A stretch of 49,817 nucleotides of DNA from Phycisphaerae bacterium (GCA_016929245.1 JAFGJE010000179.1:1-49817); one strand, 5' to 3'. Numbered from the stretch's first letter, positions 19,330 to 29,015 are shown. The notes: generated by a model not told the origin, from the letters alone. Program-made: numbers and translations.

Positions 19330-21570
19330 TCATGCTTCCTGCAGGAGGACTTCGATATCGCCTGGGGCAACCGTCACCGAGACGGTATCGCCGTTGACGG
19401 TAAGGGCTGCACCGTTGAGGGTGCGTGCGGAGGGCCGGCCGGCTATGTCGATCTCTTCCGTGACGGGGGAGGAGTACGGATTGGTCAGGAAACGGATTTC
19501 CTTTTTCCCGGCGGCGCGTTTTCGCGTCACGAGCTTTCCCCGATGCGTCGGAACGATGCCGCCATTTTCCAGGATCCGCATGATGCCGTTTCGCGTTTCG
19601 GCGTCGCCGTAGGCCGTGCCGTTGTGTCCGACGATGGTCCCGATCAGCCAGGCGCCGCCTTTCCCGACGTTCCGGTGCGTTCCGACGACGCGATCTTCCC
19701 ACAACAAACACGCCTTCGCCTCGGTCGGTGTGAATTCTTCCAGGTACAGATTCGCCCGCAACGATTGACCTTCCAGTTCACCCGTGCCGAGACATTTCGT
19801 CGGCGGAAACCATTCCGCGTATCCGTTTTTTCGCGTCCAGCGATTTCCGCCTTCGGGTTCGGAGACCATAACCGTTCGTTTGTGTCGCACGCCGAACAAC
19901 TCCCGCAGGATCGGCGAGAGCTCCCCGCGACGGGCGAAGGCGTTTTCGTCCAGCTTGCCGGGCATGGCTTCGGAAACCAGGTTCCCGCCGTCGCGAACAT
20001 ACCGGTCGAGTTTCGCGGCGGCCTTCTCGGAAACGGAAACGGGGAATGGATAGACCAGTACCTTGTAGTTGCCGGACCATTCCGACGAATCCGAGGCGAG
20101 ATCCACAAAATCGACGGGAACATTTCGTTCCCACAGCATTCGATACCAGCCGCGAATGCTGTATTGCAAATGCTCGCGCGGAGAAAAGCCGGACAGGTTC
20201 ATCAATTCGCACAGCTTGAAATTCCATTCGTCGATCAGGATTCCCACCTCCGCCCGCGACGCGGGCGGCTGGGCGAACACGTCGGCATGTTCGCGCAAAA
20301 AGGAGCCGATGCGCCCGGCTTCTTCCATGCGCGGGGAAGTGTCGCCTTCGCTGTCGAGCAGGGAATATCCGTTGCATTCCTGGGCGACGATTTCCGCCCG
20401 CGTGACCCAGAAATGAATCCCCGTCAGGCCTTGCGCCGCCCCGGCGAGCATCCAACGGCGGATATCGGCTGCGGTCGGAACCTTTTCCAGAAGCAGGCCG
20501 ATGTTTTTCGGCCCGCCCTGCACCTCCGCCAGCCAGAGCGGGTCACCGGCGGCGTTACAGGAACGGATATGATCGGCGCGAAGCATGATCTCATCCACAA
20601 TTCCCCGCATTTCGCGGCTGGGGTTGGGAACGGAAGGATCAACGTCTTCACCGACGTTTCGGTCGTCCCAGGGATGTTCCGTTCCCTCGCCTCGGGAGGG
20701 ATAGCAGGACGAAGACAGGAAATCGAGCTTGCGCGCGAAATTCCAGTCGCGCGGCGAACCGATATCCGGCGCGTTGCGATGGGCGAAAACGGGACGCTTC
20801 CGCGGGTCGGCGGCCTGGATCGCCCGGCGGCGCTCGTCCAGAATTCTCGAAATGTGAACGTTGTCCATGAAATACAGCCAGGCGATATTCACCGCGTACG
20901 GGCCGGGATGAGAGCATCGCTCCGGGAGGACGTCCTCCCAACGGGCGTGGCGCGTGTTCCACGCCCGGTTCAGCGCGTCCAGGTCGCCGTGCCGTTCCCG
21001 CAGCCAGGTCTGGAAGAACGACAGCGTATGTTCGCAAAAGCAGACGCGCATGTCGGCGAGGCTCGACGACCAGGAATTCGTCGCGATCTCCTGCCAGACG
21101 TTCCAGACGATGATATTTTCGTGTCGCCCCAGCCGCGCAACGAGGGCCTGAATAAACCGTCTCTGCTCCTCCCGCACGCCGGGGTGATCGAAGCAAGGCC
21201 CGGGTTTACCGTCGGAGGGCATGGTGCAGACGGCTTCATACATCACGCTCCGGCCGTCGAAACCGACCAGCCGACCGTCGGGATATTTCCGATACAACCA
21301 GTGCGGCGCCTGCTCCATCGTCAAACCGAGATACACGCCCAGGTCCAGCTTCGCGGCCTGTTCGATCAATTCCTCATGGCGGGAGAAATCATATTTCCCC
21401 TCCTCGGCTTCATCGATTTGCCAATGCTCCTGGAGCTTGATGGTGTTAAAACCATGGGCCTTGAGAATCTTCATGTCGGCTTTCAGTTCCGACATCGGCG
21501 GCATGGGTTCGCGGCACAGATGCGAGCCAAGCAGGAAATCGCTTCCGATCCATTGTGAATAATCCGTCAT
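19330..21570 (-). CDS. GH42-type beta-galactosidase-like glycosidase
   Basis: A 746-residue protein without a signal peptide, so probably cytoplasmic. The three-domain GH42 layout fits. The TIM barrel (about 1-430) has the early motif HGFNTIKLQEHWQIDEAEEGKYDF, the acid/base region IIVWNVWQEIAT (Glu161) and a nucleophile candidate Glu349 in WLAEVQGG. The Rossmann-like trimerisation domain (about 445-640) starts AEVGILIDEWN, and a small C-terminal beta domain ends DIEVLLQEA. In clan GH-A the residue before the acid/base Glu is usually Asn; here it is Gln160, so activity or specificity may differ. The ribosome site before 21570 is weak. It is transcribed alone, divergent from locus B. Confidence 0.86.
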   Translation of the reverse strand: MTDYSQWIGSDFLLGSHLCREPMPPMSELKADMKILKAHGFNTIKLQEHWQIDEAEEGKYDFSRHEELIEQAAKLDLGVYLGLTMEQAPHWLYRKYPDGRLVGFDGRSVMYEAVCTMPSDGKPGPCFDHPGVREEQRRFIQALVARLGRHENIIVWNVWQEIATNSWSSSLADMRVCFCEHTLSFFQTWLRERHGDLDALNRAWNTRHARWEDVLPERCSHPGPYAVNIAWLYFMDNVHISRILDERRRAIQAADPRKRPVFAHRNAPDIGSPRDWNFARKLDFLSSSCYPSRGEGTEHPWDDRNVGEDVDPSVPNPSREMRGIVDEIMLRADHIRSCNAAGDPLWLAEVQGGPKNIGLLLEKVPTAADIRRWMLAGAAQGLTGIHFWVTRAEIVAQECNGYSLLDSEGDTSPRMEEAGRIGSFLREHADVFAQPPASRAEVGILIDEWNFKLCELMNLSGFSPREHLQYSIRGWYRMLWERNVPVDFVDLASDSSEWSGNYKVLVYPFPVSVSEKAAAKLDRYVRDGGNLVSEAMPGKLDENAFARRGELSPILRELFGVRHKRTVMVSEPEGGNRWTRKNGYAEWFPPTKCLGTGELEGQSLRANLYLEEFTPTEAKACLLWEDRVVGTHRNVGKGGAWLIGTIVGHNGTAYGDAETRNGIMRILENGGIVPTHRGKLVTRKRAAGKKEIRFLTNPYSSPVTEEIDIAGRPSARTLNGAALTVNGDTVSVTVAPGDIEVLLQEA

Positions 21571-21748
21571 GGTGTGTTGCTTTCTGTTTCAGCGCGATGC
21601 CTTTGTGGGATTTTGGGAAAACCCCCATCATTGCTCCGACGAGGCAGGCAGATAGTATCCGCGGGTAAAAAAAACAACAACATTTTTTGCACCGGGTTCT
21701 CATAGAATACCAATTCAACGAAACGACGGCCGATCTGAAGGGGGGGAA

Positions 21749-21828
21749 TGCTCTCACCCGCTTCGGGGGTGAGCATGTCTTTCCCGGTAAAAAACATGCC
21801 CACCCGCCTAAGAAGGCGTGAGGGCATG
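21749..21828. repeat. pair of GC-rich hairpins upstream of the GH42 gene
   Basis: Hairpin 1 (about 21749-21777) pairs CTCACCC with GGGTGAG. Hairpin 2 pairs 21795-21809 (starts CATGCCCACC) with 21814-21828 (ends GAGGGCATG), with a 4-base loop. The style resembles small dispersed palindromes, but only this copy is in the window. The rest of the 640-base divergent region (21571-22020) shows no gene. Confidence 0.5.
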
Positions 21829-22020
21829 CCACCCAACATTATTCATAAAATGCCGTACTCAGGCCTTCCGGAGTTTCCTCTGTTTTCCGGAAAACCGCTT
21901 CCCGCGACACCCGCGATTCCCGTTGATGAGAATTTAAGGCATTGTATTTTATATCACATTATATTCCAAATGCTTAGATTCATTCTAGGCGTCCAAAAAC
22001 CATTCCGCTTCATTTTTTCA

Positions 22021-22068
22021 TTGACAAACGCACCAAAGAGCTTTATCCTATTTACTAGTTATCGATAG
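22021..22068 (+). promoter_or_regulatory. promoter of first PEP-CTERM gene with CTATCGWTAR operator
   Basis: TTGACA (22021-22026), a 17-base spacer and TATCCT (22044-22049) are followed 9 bases later by TTATCGATAG (22059-22068), the complement of CTATCGATAA. The motif covers the expected transcription start. The same layout recurs at 24320-24367 and 46416-46464. Confidence 0.72.
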
Positions 22069-22211
22069 TATGTTGATATGCTATTGAAATAAAATCGAAT
22101 CTCATCGCGGCATGCTTGTTTTTGCCGGATTCCTCAGGGAATGCACGTTCGGTGTGATGGGAAGCACAATTGGGCTGGAAGAACTTTTTTACAAAACAAA
22201 GGAGAAGACAG

Positions 22212-23210
22212 ATGAAACACAAAGGTCTATTGCAACGCGGAACGCATGTGTGGTTTGTGGCGCTGCTACTGCTGTTTGTCGCGGCGGGGCAGGTTTCGGC
22301 GGCCTACACCGTTTTGGTGGCTACCGACGGTGTTGAAAGGACCACCAGCTATGATTTGATCCGCGAGTACGGTTCGGATGGAACGCTGGTGCAGGATTTT
22401 TCCGATCCGTTTCCGGAGTCGCATCTGCGCTGGTCGGACATGCAGCTCGTGAACGGCACGGTCTATACGCTTTCGCATAAATATACGAACACGTACACAT
22501 GGAACTATGCCGGCCTGACGTATGACGGCACGAAGAACATCCCCGGCGGCGGTAAAAATCTCGAACCGCAGGATTCGACGTTCAGCCCGGACGGCACGAA
22601 GTATCTGGTCATGAATCCCGCCACCACTAGAGGGATCCAGCGGTTTGAGTTTCCCAGCGGGACGTGGGTGGATAAGTTCATCACGCCCGACGCGACCTCG
22701 GCCGGTTTTTGTTACGGACCCGACGGAAACGTGTATATCGCCGATACCGCCGGCTGGATCCGAAGGTATGACGGCACGACGGGCGCGAAAATCGACGACT
22801 GGACCAATGTCAGCGGCGGATTGAGGAAACTCCAATGGCATGATGGATTTCTCTATGCCGCGGCGTACGGTTTGAGCGGGAATGAAATTTACAAGATCGA
22901 CCCGACGACGGGCGCCCCGACGATATATCTGTCCACGGACAGCATCACCGGCGCGGATATGATCCGTGATTTCGCTTGGGCGCCGGACGGTGAGTTGGTG
23001 GTCAGCACCACGAACAATTTGAGTTCCGCGGCTGACTATTATCTCATCAACAAAATTTATCGGTTCGACGCCGCCACGGGCGCCTTGCTTGGCGAGATCG
23101 CCACGCTGCCGGAATACGCCCGCCCTGACGCGCTGATCGTGATCCCCGAACCGGCGACGATGAGTTTGGTGCTACTCGGCTTGCCGATGGTCATTCGCCG
23201 CCGGCGATAA
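22212..23210 (+). CDS. PEP-CTERM protein with propeller-like repeats (copy 1)
   Basis: A 332-residue exported protein. The signal VWFVALLLLFVAAGQVSA is cut before AYTVLVATDG. The body has recurring short motifs, FSPDGTKY, YGPDGNVYIAD, RRYDGTTGAKI and WAPDGELVVS, as in NHL/SMP-30-like beta-propellers. It ends VIPEPATMSLVLLGLPMVI and RRRR, the PEP-CTERM tail. I chose the ATG at 22212 because GGAG lies upstream and the signal peptide begins there; an in-frame start at 22170 is less likely. It is paralogous to the protein at 24509: the two share the propeller motifs, tail and promoter layout. A GntR regulator follows 300 bases downstream. The ligand is unknown. Confidence 0.9.
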   Translation: MKHKGLLQRGTHVWFVALLLLFVAAGQVSAAYTVLVATDGVERTTSYDLIREYGSDGTLVQDFSDPFPESHLRWSDMQLVNGTVYTLSHKYTNTYTWNYAGLTYDGTKNIPGGGKNLEPQDSTFSPDGTKYLVMNPATTRGIQRFEFPSGTWVDKFITPDATSAGFCYGPDGNVYIADTAGWIRRYDGTTGAKIDDWTNVSGGLRKLQWHDGFLYAAAYGLSGNEIYKIDPTTGAPTIYLSTDSITGADMIRDFAWAPDGELVVSTTNNLSSAADYYLINKIYRFDAATGALLGEIATLPEYARPDALIVIPEPATMSLVLLGLPMVIRRRR

Positions 23211-23230
23211 GTCCATCGGAAAGGAACAGG

Positions 23231-23269
23231 AAACGGTGGGATTCTCCATCAGGGAGAATCCCGCCGTTC
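23231..23269 (+). terminator. hairpin after first PEP-CTERM gene
   Basis: A 16-bp stem (23232-23247 with 23253-23268, one G-T pair) with a 5-base loop lies about 20 bases after the stop. No T tract follows, so it may be a transcript-end or stabilising hairpin rather than a standard terminator. Nothing else is seen up to 23510. Confidence 0.45.
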
Positions 23270-23510
23270 CGCGACGGAACGGAAGCGATTCCGGAATGAG
23301 AATGTCATGCACCGTGTGCGTGCATGGCAGGATGAGGATTCAGCGATACACACATGCAATTCTCCTTTCGAGTTCGGGAATCGCTTCTACTTTTTTATTT
23401 TCATTTTGGATGGCGGGACGGAATCCCGACAAGCGAATGGAACATAAAAAACATTCGAACAATTCATGTAATTCATGGACGTAACCTAAATCGGTTCACT
23501 TGAGACAACC

Positions 23511-24206
23511 ATGAAAATGACACGGCGGCGCATTTCGGAGATTCTGCAATCGGACATCCTCGCGGGGAAATATCCCTCGGGCAAGCGGCTGACGCAGCCG
23601 AAGCTCGCGCGGCGTTTCGGAGTGTCTCATGGATTGATCCGGGAATCGTTCATGGAGTTGCAGTCGCTGGGGCTGGTGGAAATGCGCGAAAATCTGGGAA
23701 CGTTCGTTCGCGGCTTCGACGCCGGCCGCATGATCGAAATTCTTTCCGTCCGGGAGATGCTGGAAGCCCTGGCCGTCCGGGAGTGCTGCGAGAAGGCGCT
23801 GCCGTTTGAACTGGACGATCTGGAAAATCTCGCCCGGGAGAAATACGAATTCGACAAGGCCGGGGGAGACAAGTACGGCAGCGAATCCCTCGACCGGAAA
23901 TTCCACGCCAGGCTGGCCCGGTACTCGCGTAATGAAACGTTGCTCCAGGCGTTGATGACCCACGAAATCCTGATCAAACGGGTGTATTTGTATCGGGATC
24001 CCAAGGGAATTTACGAAGACCATCGGCAAATCGTCGAAGCGATCCGTCGCAACCAGCCCGACGAGGCCGAACGCCTCATCCGCGCTCATGTCCGAACCAA
24101 TATCGAAGCGATCCGAAAAGGCAAGTGCGAACGCCTGCCGATGAATTCCGATTCGCCGACGGATTCGCGGGAATCTATCGAAAGGTATCCTGACGGGACG
24201 CTTTGA
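23511..24206 (+). CDS. GntR-family regulator, FCD type (copy 1)
   Basis: A 231-residue regulator. The winged helix is [46 protein letters not shown] and a wing ending GTFVRGF. The all-helical FCD effector domain (about 80-205) has [29 protein letters not shown] and HRQIVEAIRRNQPDEAERLIRAHV; His and Arg residues there typically bind a metal and an acidic sugar-type ligand. It is closely similar to the protein at 25819 (the first 75 residues are nearly the same), so the two arose by duplication. The ribosome site is poor. It probably acts on the CTATCGWTAR sites in front of the neighbouring genes; this is inference. Confidence 0.9.
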   Translation: MKMTRRRISEILQSDILAGKYPSGKRLTQPKLARRFGVSHGLIRESFMELQSLGLVEMRENLGTFVRGFDAGRMIEILSVREMLEALAVRECCEKALPFELDDLENLAREKYEFDKAGGDKYGSESLDRKFHARLARYSRNETLLQALMTHEILIKRVYLYRDPKGIYEDHRQIVEAIRRNQPDEAERLIRAHVRTNIEAIRKGKCERLPMNSDSPTDSRESIERYPDGTL

Positions 24207-24319
24207 AGTGAATCTCGCGCTTAGATGCAAGCCATTATTTTCAAATAAGTTGAGATTATTTGTGCCATCTCCTTCCTTTCCGGATTTCCCGGAAATCACT
24301 GTCGTTGTTCCTTTTTTCA

Positions 24320-24367
24320 TTGACAGAACCCTTGCTTATCTATATTCTATATTTTAGCTATCGATAA
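24320..24367 (+). promoter_or_regulatory. promoter of second PEP-CTERM gene with CTATCGWTAR operator
   Basis: TTGACA (24320-24325), a 17-base spacer, TATTCT (24343-24348) and CTATCGATAA (24358-24367) follow with the same 9-base gap as at 22021-22068. Even the bases before the -35 box (TTTTTTCATTGACA) are shared, showing that the promoter was duplicated with the gene. Confidence 0.74.
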
Positions 24368-24508
24368 GAAATAGTTTCTTCAAGATACTTGAATGTCGGA
24401 AGCTGCTTCTTTCGATGGGTTCCCAGCCGTCAGGCTGGGGTGCTTGAAATGCTGTTTCGAACAAACGTGTGTATCGCTTACCTCATTCCATAAGAAAGGA
24501 GAATGCAA

Positions 24509-25480
24509 ATGTTACGAAACAAACAGCGAAGACTACCCATGTTGCGTAGGAGTGTTTTGTGTTTTGTCGCGGTGCTGTTGATGTTCTGTGTGGTTCCCGT
24601 CGGCGCGTATACCGTGGCCGTCTGCACGGACGGCCTGGGCGTCGCTTCCAAGGATGGAGTGTATGAGTTCGATTCGTCGGGTACATTGCTGGCGAAGACG
24701 TATCACTCATTCGCTCCGAATTCCCGGCGATGGCAGAACCTGGAATACAAGGACGGTTTGGTGTACGCCACGTCCATTGAAGTCGGACACACGTATTATT
24801 GGAATACCTCCGACGGAAGCTGGGCGGGATACTGGGCCGCCGGAAGCAATGTTTATGAACCCGTTGGAAGTGTGTTCAGTCCGGATGGGAGCTATTACTA
24901 CGTTTTGTCGTCAAGTTCCTCGAAAGGTGTGGCACGTTATAATGCCGCCACGGGTACGTTTATCGACAAATTCATAACGACGGAGACAACCGGCGCGGGT
25001 ATCGGCATCGACCCGAACGGTGATTTGTATATCACCGGCCAGGATGGCTGGACTCGCAAGTACAGCGGCACGACCGGCGCGAAGATCGGCGATTCCGGCG
25101 GTTCTCTCGACCCCTGGACGAAAGAACCCACGTGGCACGACGGAGATATTTTTGTTGCTCAGGCGGGCCGGATTGTCCGTTACGACGGGACTACCTTCGC
25201 CGGTAAGGGCGAATTCGTCGTCAGCGGTTCAATCCCCGACGGCGCGAACAGCATCGGCGCGTTCGCCTGGACCCCAGACGGCGATCTGCTGGTCGCCGCT
25301 TCCAACAGCGGCTACGCCACGAACAAAGTGTATCGGTTCAACGGCACGACGGGCGCGTACATCGACGAGTTCTGCACATTATCCGCCCGGCCCACGGGCA
25401 TCGCGTTTGTCCCCGAACCGGCGACGATGGGACTTGTGCTGCTGGGTATGCCGATGATCGTGCGGCTTCGAAGGAAATAA
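24509..25480 (+). CDS. PEP-CTERM protein with propeller-like repeats (copy 2)
   Basis: A 323-residue exported protein. The signal RRSVLCFVAVLLMFCVVPVGA is cut before YTVAVCTDG. The repeated motifs (FSPDGSYY, IDPNGDLYITGQDGW, RKYSGTTGAKIGD, WTPDGDLLVA) and the tail VPEPATMGLVLLGMPMIV plus RLRRK parallel copy 1. AAAGGAG at 24495-24501 lies 7 bases before the ATG at 24509; the ATG at 24503 is too close to it. It lies between the two GntR genes. A surface-displayed propeller that binds sugar or a polymer is plausible, but nothing proves it. Confidence 0.9.
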   Translation: MLRNKQRRLPMLRRSVLCFVAVLLMFCVVPVGAYTVAVCTDGLGVASKDGVYEFDSSGTLLAKTYHSFAPNSRRWQNLEYKDGLVYATSIEVGHTYYWNTSDGSWAGYWAAGSNVYEPVGSVFSPDGSYYYVLSSSSSKGVARYNAATGTFIDKFITTETTGAGIGIDPNGDLYITGQDGWTRKYSGTTGAKIGDSGGSLDPWTKEPTWHDGDIFVAQAGRIVRYDGTTFAGKGEFVVSGSIPDGANSIGAFAWTPDGDLLVAASNSGYATNKVYRFNGTTGAYIDEFCTLSARPTGIAFVPEPATMGLVLLGMPMIVRLRRK

Positions 25481-25531
25481 CATCGTGAAGTCCGGCAGCG
25501 TGACATGCGGCTGGGTTTGAAAATGACATAC

Positions 25532-25639
25532 AGGAGCGGTTCCGGAACAAACCTGTTATAACCACTTTAATCGAAGAGTGATATATTCATACAGGAACCA
25601 AAGGTGGCTTCTTTCTCCATTCGTTCTGGAACCGCTCCT
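25532..25639 (+). repeat. long-range inverted repeat after second PEP-CTERM gene
   Basis: AGGAGCGGTTCC (25532-25543) and GGAACCGCTCCT (25628-25639) are perfect 12-base complements enclosing 84 bases. An A/T-rich stretch (CATTTTAAATT) follows the right arm. It could close a structured 3' end of the PEP-CTERM transcript. Confidence 0.45.
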
Positions 25640-25731
25640 CATTTTAAATTGATCTGTTGAAACCGTCGGCCGATTGACCTGCGGGTTGAAATGTTTTCGG
25701 GACGAATCCGATTTTTAATTGTATACGTGAC

Positions 25732-25741
25732 TTAACGATAG
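25732..25741. promoter_or_regulatory. CTATCGWTAR operator upstream of GntR copy 2
   Basis: TTAACGATAG is the complement of CTATCGTTAA. It lies 77 bases before the GTG start at 25819. A related TTAGACGATAA follows at once. I could not find a good -35/-10 pair here. Confidence 0.55.
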
Positions 25742-25818
25742 TTAGACGATAAAATACTTATATCCGCCGGTTCAGGACGATCGGCCTGCCGTGACAAGAC
25801 AACAAAGGAGTACCAGCC

Positions 25819-26478
25819 GTGAGTGTTTCACGACGACGCATTTCGGAAATTCTTCAGTCGGACATTCTTTCCGGAAAATACCCCGAAGGGGAGCGTCTGA
25901 CCCAGCCCAAACTCGCCAATCGCTTCGGCGTTTCGCAGGGAGTGATTCGGGAATCCCTGGTGGAACTCAAGTCGCTGGGGTTGGTGGAAGTGCGGGAGAA
26001 CATCGGCACGTTCGTACGCGGGTTTGACGCGAATCGCATGATCGAAATTCTCGCCGTGCGCGAGGTGCTGGAGGGTCTGGCGGCCCGGTTGTGCTGCCAG
26101 TCGGCGCTGCCCTTTGAATTGGATAAACTCGCGGACATCGCCAAACGGCAATATGATCTCGCCCAGGCCGGCGCGGATAAAGGAAGCCGCGAATCCCTCG
26201 ACCGGAAATTCCACGCCATGCTGGCGACGTATTCCCGCAACGACACGCTGATCCAGTCGATCGTGCGCCACGAAATTCTGGTCAAGCAGGTGCATGTGTT
26301 CCGGGACGACAAAGCGGTCTACGACGGCCATCTGAAAATCGTCGAGGCGATCAGGAGCAAGGATCCCGAACTCGCCGAAAGCCTCATGCGCGCCCACGTG
26401 CGGACCAACGTGGAAAGTATTATGCTGGGACATTACGAACTGCGCTCGGGCGAAACCGACGTCGTGACGGATATCTAA
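25819..26478 (+). CDS. GntR-family regulator, FCD type (copy 2)
   Basis: A 219-residue paralogue of the 23511 protein with the same winged helix ([46 protein letters not shown]) and FCD domain ([42 protein letters not shown]). It starts with GTG, chosen because AAAGGAG (25804-25810) lies 8 bases upstream. The pseudopilin gene begins 28 bases after its stop and the glycosidase-like gene overlaps that, so regulator, pseudopilin and enzyme form one operon. A CTATCGWTAR site upstream suggests autoregulation. Confidence 0.92.
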   Translation: MSVSRRRISEILQSDILSGKYPEGERLTQPKLANRFGVSQGVIRESLVELKSLGLVEVRENIGTFVRGFDANRMIEILAVREVLEGLAARLCCQSALPFELDKLADIAKRQYDLAQAGADKGSRESLDRKFHAMLATYSRNDTLIQSIVRHEILVKQVHVFRDDKAVYDGHLKIVEAIRSKDPELAESLMRAHVRTNVESIMLGHYELRSGETDVVTDI

Positions 26479-26506
26479 GGGAACATTAATAGCCAGGAAC
26501 CATGAT

Positions 26507-27274
26507 ATGGTTTTCTATGCACAAGCCGTAAAGGGAAAATCCCCCCGGAAGAACGCGCGCGGTTTCACGTTGATCGAACTCCTCGTGGTGATCGCCATCA
26601 TCTCCCTGCTGGTGTCGATCCTGCTGCCCTCTCTTCAGCAAGCCAAGGAACTCGCACGAAAGGCGGCTTGCCAGAGTAATCTTCATTCGTTGCAATTATC
26701 CATGTCGATGTATCTGAATGATTCCAACGGACAATTCCCTTTCTCTTATTATAAAAATCCGGATAAAGATCATCGGATTATCTGGACGGATCGACTGGTG
26801 GTTGGGGGGTATGTGGACTATGGCGAAGTTTTTCTTTGTCCAAGCAGGCCTTCGGATAAAAATCGTAATCTCTGGAAAAAATGCGTATGCGACGATCCAA
26901 GACCCACGGATGTTGGGCTTTATCAAAGTTTTTGGAGAGAACCGGATTATGGATACAATGCCGAAGGCATTGGTGGTCTACATGGGCCAACCGCCAACGT
27001 CAGCGATGTAACGAATCCCTCGGAGATACTACTTTTTCTGGATAGTATTTGGTTAAACTGGGGTGTGACTGACACCGGCAGGGGAACCTTTTTCTTATAT
27101 GATCGCTATAAACCACCTTCGTCAATGGAATGGTATTATGTTGATCCCCGTCATCTGGACGGTTGTAATATCGCGTGGGTGGATGGACATGTATCCTCAA
27201 TTCAGGCGCCGGATCCGGACAATCGCTATGAAACGATCTTTAACGCTCTTGCTCCGTATTGGTATTTCAAATGA
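26507..27274 (+). CDS. orphan type II pseudopilin with H-X9-DG motif
   Basis: A 255-residue envelope protein. The basic leader SPRKNARG precedes [24 protein letters not shown] (cut before Phe, Glu5 present), then [13 protein letters not shown]. The C-terminus has a textbook H-X9-DG element, [13 protein letters not shown]. It is the middle gene of an operon with the upstream GntR regulator (28-base gap) and the downstream glycosidase-like gene (its stop overlaps that gene's ATG). Pseudopilin assembly genes are absent from the window. Confidence 0.9.
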   Translation: MVFYAQAVKGKSPRKNARGFTLIELLVVIAIISLLVSILLPSLQQAKELARKAACQSNLHSLQLSMSMYLNDSNGQFPFSYYKNPDKDHRIIWTDRLVVGGYVDYGEVFLCPSRPSDKNRNLWKKCVCDDPRPTDVGLYQSFWREPDYGYNAEGIGGLHGPTANVSDVTNPSEILLFLDSIWLNWGVTDTGRGTFFLYDRYKPPSSMEWYYVDPRHLDGCNIAWVDGHVSSIQAPDPDNRYETIFNALAPYWYFK

Positions 27275-28896
27275 ATTCTTCTATGACTCCTCGTGGTGAA
27301 GATCGTCTTTTTTATGTCAGCGATCCTTCCAGCGTCGCCAAATCGCTTCTGCCCGATCCGGTGACGGAGGGGGATTTGCGGCGATGGGTGGATATGCTCG
27401 CCGATGCCGGTGTGGATTTGTTCTGTCAGGAAGTGTTTTCCCAGGGCTGGACGGCTTATTGGAAATCCGGCCGTTACGAATACGACCGCCGGGAGCAGCA
27501 TAAACGCTTCCTTCCAATGCTGGAGAAGGGAACCCAGCCGCTGGAGATTCTCATCGATCAGTCGCACAAACGCGGCATGAAGTTCATCGCCGGATTCCGC
27601 ATGAATGACGGCCATGGGTATCAGGCGATTCAGCAAGGGGTGGGAATCTGCGATTTCATCCAGTCGCATCCCGAATGGCAGATAACGGACGGCCCGAACG
27701 TCACGGAGCAAAAACCCATCGCGCTGGATTTCTCCTTCGAGGAAGTGCGCGAATTTACGTTCGGTGTGATCCAGGAAGTCGTCAATCGCTTCGACATGGA
27801 CGGCTTGGAACTCTGCTTCCGCGATGACGCCTACTTCCCCGCCGGAAAAGGACACGAACGCGCGACGTTGATGACGGAACTGCTGAAAAAAGTCCGCGGC
27901 CTGTTGGAGCGTCGCGGCAACGAAACCGGCAGGGAGTTACTATTGGGAATTCGTGTACCCTCCAGCATCGAAGAATGCGGCAATCTTGGTCTGGATGTCA
28001 CGACGTGGATCAAGGAAGGAATCATCGACAACATCTGCCCGCAGGACAGAATGTACACGGATTTCAATCTGCCGTGCCGTCAATGGGCGGAACTGACGCG
28101 CAACACCAACTGCAAGCTCTACCCGGGCGTGCTGCCGTGGACGTCCCACCGGGCGCGATATCGATTGAAACGCAATCCAATCCCCCCGGCCGTCTGCCGG
28201 GCGTATGCGCATTCAATGTACCAGGCTGGCGCGGATGGCCTGTCGGTCTACAATCATTTCCTCTGCTGCCGGCACGCGCCTTTCTATCCGCAGGCGCTTC
28301 AGATATTTCACCAGTTGCGCGATCCGAATCGCGTCTCTAATGCGGAACGACATTATATTTTCGACCCCACCTGGGACGGCTGTTCGATTTTCGGAAAAGA
28401 CGGCCGATGCAGTACCGGCGTGATGAAGGCCCGAAAACTCATTTTGAATCGCAAGGAAAAACACCCTTCCGGTGAATATCATTTCATATTATACGAGGAT
28501 TCCATTGGTAATAAGCATATAACTCTGCTCTTCCGCGGGTTTGGACTGACGGAACATGACGAATTAACCGTTTCCCTGAACGGAACGGTAATTCCAGATT
28601 CCGATATCTATCGAAACAGAAAAACCAACCAGCCGCCGGCAGAATATAAAGATATCCGGACGGAAGATGGAAGGATAATTCCGTGTTTACCGGAAGCGGG
28701 GAGAATCGACGCGAGAGAACTCCCAGAGAAACCCTCTCCAACCTTTTCCACCCGATGGTTTTCCATTCCAAATAAAATATTGATAAAAGGAAATAATATC
28801 CTCATCCTATCGTTAGACTATAGTGATCCTGAATGGGAACATGAAATCGTCATTGACGAATTGGAGATCTATGTAGATTCCGGATCATTGGTATAG
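27271..28896 (+). CDS. glycosidase-like TIM-barrel protein, no signal peptide
   Basis: A 541-residue protein translationally coupled to the pseudopilin (ATGA at 27271-27274). The barrel-like core has [42 protein letters not shown], the acidic strand [32 protein letters not shown] and [14 protein letters not shown], as in uncharacterised GHL10-like glycoside hydrolases. A C-terminal beta domain (about 400-541) follows, with [14 protein letters not shown] and [18 protein letters not shown] resembling a sugar-binding sandwich. No export signal is visible, so it should act in the cytoplasm. The substrate is unknown. The last 30 codons contain a CTATCGTTAG match. Confidence 0.75.
   Translation: MNSSMTPRGEDRLFYVSDPSSVAKSLLPDPVTEGDLRRWVDMLADAGVDLFCQEVFSQGWTAYWKSGRYEYDRREQHKRFLPMLEKGTQPLEILIDQSHKRGMKFIAGFRMNDGHGYQAIQQGVGICDFIQSHPEWQITDGPNVTEQKPIALDFSFEEVREFTFGVIQEVVNRFDMDGLELCFRDDAYFPAGKGHERATLMTELLKKVRGLLERRGNETGRELLLGIRVPSSIEECGNLGLDVTTWIKEGIIDNICPQDRMYTDFNLPCRQWAELTRNTNCKLYPGVLPWTSHRARYRLKRNPIPPAVCRAYAHSMYQAGADGLSVYNHFLCCRHAPFYPQALQIFHQLRDPNRVSNAERHYIFDPTWDGCSIFGKDGRCSTGVMKARKLILNRKEKHPSGEYHFILYEDSIGNKHITLLFRGFGLTEHDELTVSLNGTVIPDSDIYRNRKTNQPPAEYKDIRTEDGRIIPCLPEAGRIDARELPEKPSPTFSTRWFSIPNKILIKGNNILILSLDYSDPEWEHEIVIDELEIYVDSGSLV
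28807..28816. promoter_or_regulatory. CTATCGWTAR match inside the end of the glycosidase-like gene
   Basis: CTATCGTTAG, identical to the sites at 29016 and 46455, lies 209 bases upstream of the 29016 site. It may be an auxiliary operator for the next gene or a chance match. Confidence 0.35.
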
Positions 28897-29015
28897 TCAT
28901 TATTAATTTTCCGGGCATTGTAATATCGCGGATATTACAAAGTGCCGAATTTGTCCGTCTTCTCGAACGCCACGAACCATTATGCCATCCTATGGGAATA
29001 CTATTACGAATAAAA

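Noticed and set aside
19543..21558. Long plus-strand open frame opposite the GH42 gene
   Set aside because: Antisense shadow; no motif, no promoter or ribosome site, composition typical of reversed GC-rich coding DNA.
22059..22068. TTATCGATAG as a DnaA-box-like or replication-origin signal
   Set aside because: It does not match the DnaA box TTATCCACA, and its placement just after promoters fits an operator better.
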